Assembly (NCBI GenBank): GCA_001683825.1
Contig: LXTR01000048.1
Span: forward strand, 1-64,000
Direction: 5' to 3'
Source of the DNA: Flavobacteriaceae bacterium CP2B
Lineage (GTDB): Bacteria; Bacteroidota; Bacteroidia; Flavobacteriales; Flavobacteriaceae
Length of the DNA: 64,000 bases
The notes below the pieces were generated by a model. It did no database searches. It was given only the letters and a program-made list of their open reading frames with translations, and was not told the DNA's origin. The translations under genes and the position numbers were made by a program. Of this stretch, positions 59,907 to 64,000 are shown one piece after another (the stretch's first letter is position 1; each line of letters begins with the position of its first letter).

Positions 59907-61691
59907 TTACATGCGGTCTGGCACTTCTATGCCCAGCAGGGCAAAGGCTGCCTTAATGACCTCGCCTACCTTTTGCGATAGTTGGACCCTGAAGGCCCTT
60001 TTCACCGCGTCCTCTTCCCCCAGGATGGTTACCTGCTGGTAAAAAGAGTTAAATTCCTTGACCAGGTCATAGACGTAATTCGCCAATAGGGCCGGGCTGT
60101 AATTGTCGGCGGCCGCCTGCAGTGATTCGGGGAAAAGCTGCAGGTACTTCAGCAGCGCTTTTTCCTTTTCGTGCAGGGACAGTTCCGTGGAAACCTCAGC
60201 TTTGATATCAGTGGCCGGTGCTTTTCTGAGGATGCTCTGGATCCTGGCGTAGGTATACTGGATGAAGGGCCCGGTATTGCCCTGGAAATCTACAGACTCC
60301 TCCGGGTCAAAGAGGATGCGCTTTTTAGGGTCTACCTTGAGGATAAAATATTTGAGGGCCCCCAGCCCTATAATGCGGTATAGCTCCTGCTTCTGGTCCT
60401 CGCCATACCCTTCCAGCTTCCCGAGTTCCCTGGACAGGGCCTCGGCCGTACGGGTCATTTCCACAATCAGGTCATCCGCGTCCACCACAGTGCCTTCCCT
60501 GCTCTTCATTTTCCCGCTGGGAAGGTCTACCATCCCGTAACTGAGGTGGTACAGGTGGTCGGCCCATGAGAATCCCAGTTTTTTCAGGATAAGGAACAAT
60601 ACCTTAAAGTGGTAGTCCTGCTCGTTCCCCACGGTGTAGACCATCCCCCCGATATCCGGAAAATCCCGCACCCGTTGTATAGCGGTGCCAATATCCTGCG
60701 TCATATAAACAGCCGTGCCGTCAGAACGCAGCACGATCTTTTCGTCCAGGCCGTCCTCCGTAAGGTCTATCCAGACACTGCCATCCTCCTTCCGGTAAAA
60801 CACGCCTTTTTTAAGGCCATCTTCCACCACATCCTTACCCAGCAGGTAGGTATCGCTCTCGTAATACAGCTTGTCAAAATTGACCCCCAGGTTGTTGTAG
60901 GTTTCGGTAAATCCTTCGTAGACCCAGCCGTTCATGGTTTCCCAAAGGCGCACCACCTCCTCATCGCCGGCTTCCCATTTCCGGAGCATTTCCTGGGCCT
61001 CCAGCAAGACAGGGGCTTCCCGCTCTGCCTGTTCTTTAGGGACGCCCCCGGCCACAAGGCTGGCCACTTGTTCTTTGTATTCCCTATCAAATGCCACGTA
61101 GTACTTTCCCACCAGCGAATCGCCTTTCAGGCCACTGCCCTCCGGCGTCTCTCCGCGGCCAAACTTCTTCCAGGCCAGCATGCTTTTGCAGATGTGGATG
61201 CCCCGGTCATTGATGATCTGGGTCTTGTACACCTTCTTGCCCGAGGCTTTCAGTATTTCGGCGACCGAGTAGCCCAGGAGGTTGTTGCGGATATGCCCGA
61301 GGTGCAAGGGCTTATTGGTATTGGGGGAAGAGTATTCCACCATGACCGCATCCCCGGAAGCCTGGCTCTTCAGGCCATAGCGCTCCTCATCCCTGATCGT
61401 GGCAAAGAAATCCAGGTAATAGGCATCGCTAATGACGAGGTTCAGGAATCCCTTGATCACATTGAAACCGGTGATTTCATCGACTTCCTCCTCTAACGCG
61501 GCCCCAATCGCCCTCCCAATGTGTTCCGGATTGCCCTTGATCCACCGGAGCATCGGGAAAATCACCACGGTAAGGTCGCCCTCAAAATCTTTCCGGGTTG
61601 GCTGAAACTCCACCGAGGGAAGCGCAACGCCGTACTGCGCCTGGACCACGGCTTCCACTTTATTCTTTACGAGTTCCTGCAGGTTTCTCAT
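59907..61691 (-). CDS. argS: Arginyl-tRNA synthetase
   Basis: A 594-aa class I synthetase from the Met at 61691 (RNLQELVKNKVEAVV...); an upstream Met at 61712 overlaps the promoter region. The N-terminal tRNA-binding domain is followed by the HIGH-type motif NTNKPLHLGHIRNN, the catalytic domain, the KMSKS-like SGKMKSREGTVV and the C-terminal anticodon-binding domain ending VGEVIKAAFALLGIEVPDRM. It charges tRNA-Arg. A recognisable Bacteroidota promoter lies upstream. Confidence 0.95.
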   Translation of the reverse strand: MRNLQELVKNKVEAVVQAQYGVALPSVEFQPTRKDFEGDLTVVIFPMLRWIKGNPEHIGRAIGAALEEEVDEITGFNVIKGFLNLVISDAYYLDFFATIRDEERYGLKSQASGDAVMVEYSSPNTNKPLHLGHIRNNLLGYSVAEILKASGKKVYKTQIINDRGIHICKSMLAWKKFGRGETPEGSGLKGDSLVGKYYVAFDREYKEQVASLVAGGVPKEQAEREAPVLLEAQEMLRKWEAGDEEVVRLWETMNGWVYEGFTETYNNLGVNFDKLYYESDTYLLGKDVVEDGLKKGVFYRKEDGSVWIDLTEDGLDEKIVLRSDGTAVYMTQDIGTAIQRVRDFPDIGGMVYTVGNEQDYHFKVLFLILKKLGFSWADHLYHLSYGMVDLPSGKMKSREGTVVDADDLIVEMTRTAEALSRELGKLEGYGEDQKQELYRIIGLGALKYFILKVDPKKRILFDPEESVDFQGNTGPFIQYTYARIQSILRKAPATDIKAEVSTELSLHEKEKALLKYLQLFPESLQAAADNYSPALLANYVYDLVKEFNSFYQQVTILGEEDAVKRAFRVQLSQKVGEVIKAAFALLGIEVPDRM

Positions 61692-61709
61692 AACGGGTAT
61701 TTGAAGGTG

Positions 61710-61743
61710 CAAAACTACGGATTTTTTGGGCTTTCAGGGCAAA
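61710..61743 (-). promoter_or_regulatory. argS promoter
   Basis: Minus-strand TTTG (61740-61743) and TAGTTTTG (61710-61717) are separated by 22 bp, fitting the -33/-7 arrangement of Bacteroidota sigma-A promoters. The -7 box ends 18 bp before the argS ATG, leaving a short leader. Confidence 0.6.
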
Positions 61744-61815
61744 TGGACACCGGTTTCATGATACGCGATGTTTTGGTTACCTTTAAGGGAATTATTTAAA
61801 GACCCGCAAAGGCCT

Positions 61816-62241
61816 ATGCTCGTAAATGTGTCCTACAACAACCCTGAAATTACCAACAAGGTGGACAAAGCCGTTGGAAAACCCTTCAAACTCAAAGAAC
61901 GTTGGGCCATGGGCGGGATTGGCTCCCCCAAGCTATTCATCACGGAGGCGAGTATGGAAATAAGGAACCTGCTGATCCTTGACAACAACCTGGATAGCTG
62001 CAATGTGGAACTTCGCCCCAAGGGCATCATCGTCCGGTTCCGTTCCCTGCTGGAGACCTTTGCCCTGGTGATCCCCTATCACAAATTGAGTATTTACAAA
62101 GGGCAGGCCGCTGTCCACTCCCTGTACACAGCACATCATTTTATCAAGGTGCGCACCGATACCGAGGCAATCCGGAAGTTTTTCAGGAAAATGATGGATT
62201 ATAAAGCAGACAACGCCCCAACTTCTATAGAAGACCTATGA
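61816..62241 (+). CDS. Conserved-looking protein of unknown function
   Basis: A 141-aa soluble protein starting MLVNVSYNNPEITNKVDK; an earlier in-frame Met at 61768 would overlap sequence that looks like leader. The body alternates strands (LFITEASMEIRNLLILDNN, VELRPKGIIVRFRS, FALVIPYHKLSIYKG, HFIKVRTDTEAIRKFFRKMM), suggesting a PH-like or beta-barrel fold with a closing helix. Its stop overlaps the start of the NmrA/DUF2867 gene (ATGA). No family name recognised. Confidence 0.6.
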   Translation: MLVNVSYNNPEITNKVDKAVGKPFKLKERWAMGGIGSPKLFITEASMEIRNLLILDNNLDSCNVELRPKGIIVRFRSLLETFALVIPYHKLSIYKGQAAVHSLYTAHHFIKVRTDTEAIRKFFRKMMDYKADNAPTSIEDL

Positions 62242-63686
62242 AAATCCTCCTTACCGGAGCCAATGGATATATTGGGATGCGCCTCCTGCCCCAATTGCTC
62301 GAACAGGGGCACGAGCTGGTGTGCGCCGTCCGCGACGAAAATCGCCTGTCGGTTGATGACGAAACAAGGGGACAACTGCAAATCGTGGAAATAGACTTTC
62401 TGCAGGAACCCCAGCCTGGCCGGTTACCCAAAGACATAGCGGTAGCCTATTACCTGATCCATTCCATGAGTTCGTCTACCACTGACTTTGATGAAAAAGA
62501 AGCCCGGTCCGCGCGTAATTTCAATGCCTATATGGCCGACACCAACGTGGAGCAGGTAATATACCTCAGTGGCATCGTAAACGAAGAAAAACTCTCCAAG
62601 CACCTGCGTTCCAGGAAAAATGTGGAAGACATCCTCTATGAAGGCCCCTATAGCCTTACGGTACTCCGCGCCGGGATTATCGTGGGCTCGGGCAGTTCCT
62701 CCTTTGAGATTATTCGCGACCTGTGCGAAAAGCTCCCGATAATGGTTACCCCCAAATGGGTGCTTACCAAAACCCAGCCCATTGCCATACGGGATGTGAT
62801 CGCGTTCCTGACCGGGGTCATCGGGAAAAAAGAAACCTATGGCCAGTCTTTTGACATCGGGGGCCCCGATGTGCTGACCTACAAGGAGATGCTCCAAAAA
62901 TACGCCAGGGTGCGCGGGTTTAAAAACTGGATCATCACGGTACCCGTAATGACCCCCAAACTATCATCTTATTGGCTGTATTTTGTGACCTCCACATCCT
63001 TTAAGCTGGCCATAAACCTGGTAGACAGCATGAAAATGGAGGTAGTGGCCCGTGACAACCGCCTGCAGCAACTCCTGGGGATACAGACGCATACCTATGA
63101 GGAAGCCATCGATATGGCGTTCAAAAAAATTGAACAGAACCTGGTGGTCAGCAGCTGGAAGGACAGCATGGTGAGCGGGCGCATGCAAAAAGACCTGGAG
63201 AAGTATATCCAGGTACCCAAATACGGGGTACTGACCGACAAGAAGATGATGAAGGTAGCCAACCATGAGGCGGTGCTCCGCAATATCTGGAGCATTGGAG
63301 GGGAAAGGGGGTGGTATTACGGCAACTGGCTGTGGAGGATCCGTGGGTTCATCGACAAGTTAAGCGGGGGGGTTGGCCTTCGCAGGGGGCGTACGCATCC
63401 CGATAAGATCTACCCGGGCGACTCCCTGGATTTCTGGAGGGTTTTGTTGGCCGACCAGGAACGGAAACGCCTGCTCCTTTTTGCGGAAATGCGCTTGCCC
63501 GGGGAGGCCTGGCTGGAATTTAAACTGGATGAGGACAACATCCTCTGCCAGACGGCCACCTTCAGGCCCAAAGGGTTGCGGGGTCGCCTTTACTGGTATT
63601 GCATGCTCCCCTTCCATTACTTTATTTTCGGTGGTATGATCCGCCGTATTGCCACCTCAATCCCGAAGGCCAGCCAAAATGCGTAA
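62238..63686 (+). CDS. SDR/NmrA-like oxidoreductase with DUF2867 domain
   Basis: A 482-aa protein. Residues 1-290 form an extended-SDR Rossmann domain (LLTGANGYIGMRLLPQLLEQGH, VAYYLIHSM, VIYLSGIVNEEK, LRAGIIVGSGSSSFEIIRDL, FDIGGPDVLTYKEML); the C-terminal 150 residues are the DUF2867 domain (HPDKIYPGDSLDFWRVL, LLLFAEMRLPGEAWLEFKLDE), with an SRPBCC-like feel. Fusions of this type act on unknown, possibly lipid-like, substrates. Start and stop overlap both neighbours by a few bases, indicating a tight operon with the BCCT transporter downstream. Confidence 0.85.
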   Translation: MKILLTGANGYIGMRLLPQLLEQGHELVCAVRDENRLSVDDETRGQLQIVEIDFLQEPQPGRLPKDIAVAYYLIHSMSSSTTDFDEKEARSARNFNAYMADTNVEQVIYLSGIVNEEKLSKHLRSRKNVEDILYEGPYSLTVLRAGIIVGSGSSSFEIIRDLCEKLPIMVTPKWVLTKTQPIAIRDVIAFLTGVIGKKETYGQSFDIGGPDVLTYKEMLQKYARVRGFKNWIITVPVMTPKLSSYWLYFVTSTSFKLAINLVDSMKMEVVARDNRLQQLLGIQTHTYEEAIDMAFKKIEQNLVVSSWKDSMVSGRMQKDLEKYIQVPKYGVLTDKKMMKVANHEAVLRNIWSIGGERGWYYGNWLWRIRGFIDKLSGGVGLRRGRTHPDKIYPGDSLDFWRVLLADQERKRLLLFAEMRLPGEAWLEFKLDEDNILCQTATFRPKGLRGRLYWYCMLPFHYFIFGGMIRRIATSIPKASQNA

Positions 63687-64000
63687 ACAACTGCGTGAAA
63701 ACACCTTGCTCTCCGTCTCCGCAGGGATCATCCTGCTCTTGTCCCTTTGCGTTTTTTTCGCCACGGATACCAGCTACCTGGCCATTGAAGCGACGTCACT
63801 CTGGGTGCGAAACCACTTTGGGTATTTCTACCTCTACCTGGGGCTTGGGTGCGTACTCCTGCTATTGGTACTGGCATTCTCGCCCCTGGGCAGCATCCGC
63901 CTGGGAAGCGGTTTGCGACCCGAACATTCGCTCTGGTCATGGACGGCCATGCTCTACAGTGCGGGTATGGGTGCCGGCATATTGTTGCGCGCGGTACAGG
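63679..64000 (+). CDS. BCCT family transporter, 5' part (runs off the window)
   Basis: The first 107 codons of a betaine/choline/carnitine transporter-type protein. The frame starts ATG at 63679, overlapping the upstream stop by 8 bp. The first helix LSVSAGIILLLSLCVFFA, a second hydrophobic segment YLYLGLGCVLLLLVLAFSPLG, then SLWSWTAMLYSAGMGAGILLRAV matches the BCCT signature in which a Gly-rich loop follows a W/S-rich helix (WxxMLYSAGMG-x-G). These carriers import compatible solutes such as glycine betaine, useful in a marine setting. The substrate cannot be judged from the fragment. Confidence 0.75.
   Translation, partial: MRKQLRENTLLSVSAGIILLLSLCVFFATDTSYLAIEATSLWVRNHFGYFYLYLGLGCVLLLLVLAFSPLGSIRLGSGLRPEHSLWSWTAMLYSAGMGAGILLRAVQ

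Overview
The window reads as chromosomal DNA of a marine member of the Flavobacteriaceae (Bacteroidota) with an unusually GC-rich genome for that family; a Robiginitalea- or Muricauda-like genus is my inference, not a database result. Reasons: lipoprotein-type signal peptides throughout, an ECF sigma / FecR / TonB-receptor triad, exact TAnnTTTG -7 promoter boxes in place of sigma-70 hexamers, an S1 sulfatase plus L-fucose catabolic cluster of the kind used on algal fucoidan, and a proteorhodopsin paired with a Blh retinal-forming dioxygenase. No rRNA, tRNA, CRISPR array or transposase was found.

Layout. 1-657 is GC-rich non-coding DNA. 658-1958 holds a small lipoprotein, a charged helical protein and two very small one-helix membrane proteins. 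2214-12708, all on the minus strand, is the accessory island: a PAS-LuxR regulator, a 673-aa protein of unknown family, a 290-aa kinase-like protein, a 1903-aa RHS/YD-repeat protein whose C-terminal tip carries a zinc-metallopeptidase HEGFH motif, and a glycosyltransferase-like gene overlapping the RHS gene by 4 bp in the place where an immunity gene normally sits. This is the best candidate for a poorly described system. 13104-23856 (minus strand) is an L-fucose/fucoidan cluster: AGE-type epimerase, 2-keto-3-deoxy-L-fuconate dehydrogenase candidate, sulfatase, L-fuconolactonase, a remnant of an alpha-L-fucosidase-like C-terminus, L-fucose dehydrogenase candidate, FucP symporter, mutarotase, L-lactate dehydrogenase and a CocE-type hydrolase. 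L-fuconate dehydratase and the terminal 2,4-diketo acid hydrolase are not in the window.

23998-39073 is mostly housekeeping and envelope functions: an exonuclease/GIY-YIG fusion, a pair of overlapping small membrane proteins, an MBL-rhodanese enzyme beside a SulP transporter, an M20 peptidase with an aldose-epimerase-like gene, a cysteine synthase, a LolE/FtsX-type permease, a NamZ-type muramidase, a sterol-desaturase-family protein, a YkgJ cysteine-cluster protein, a methyltransferase and a metzincin lipoprotein. 39165-39723 holds two near-identical 212-bp repeats with imperfect inverted ends. 39846-51943 carries QueE, a HerA-like ATPase operon, small-molecule enzymes, an exported ADP-ribosylglycohydrolase-family protein next to an exported esterase, FolD and Ffh.

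52086-58138 is a cell-surface signalling locus: an acidic repeat lipoprotein divergent from sigma factor, FecR anti-sigma and STN-domain TonB receptor. It abuts the light-energy module at 58135-59849, where Blh makes retinal from beta-carotene and the divergently transcribed proteorhodopsin uses it to pump protons. ArgS, a small unknown, an NmrA/DUF2867 oxidoreductase and the start of a BCCT transporter close the window.
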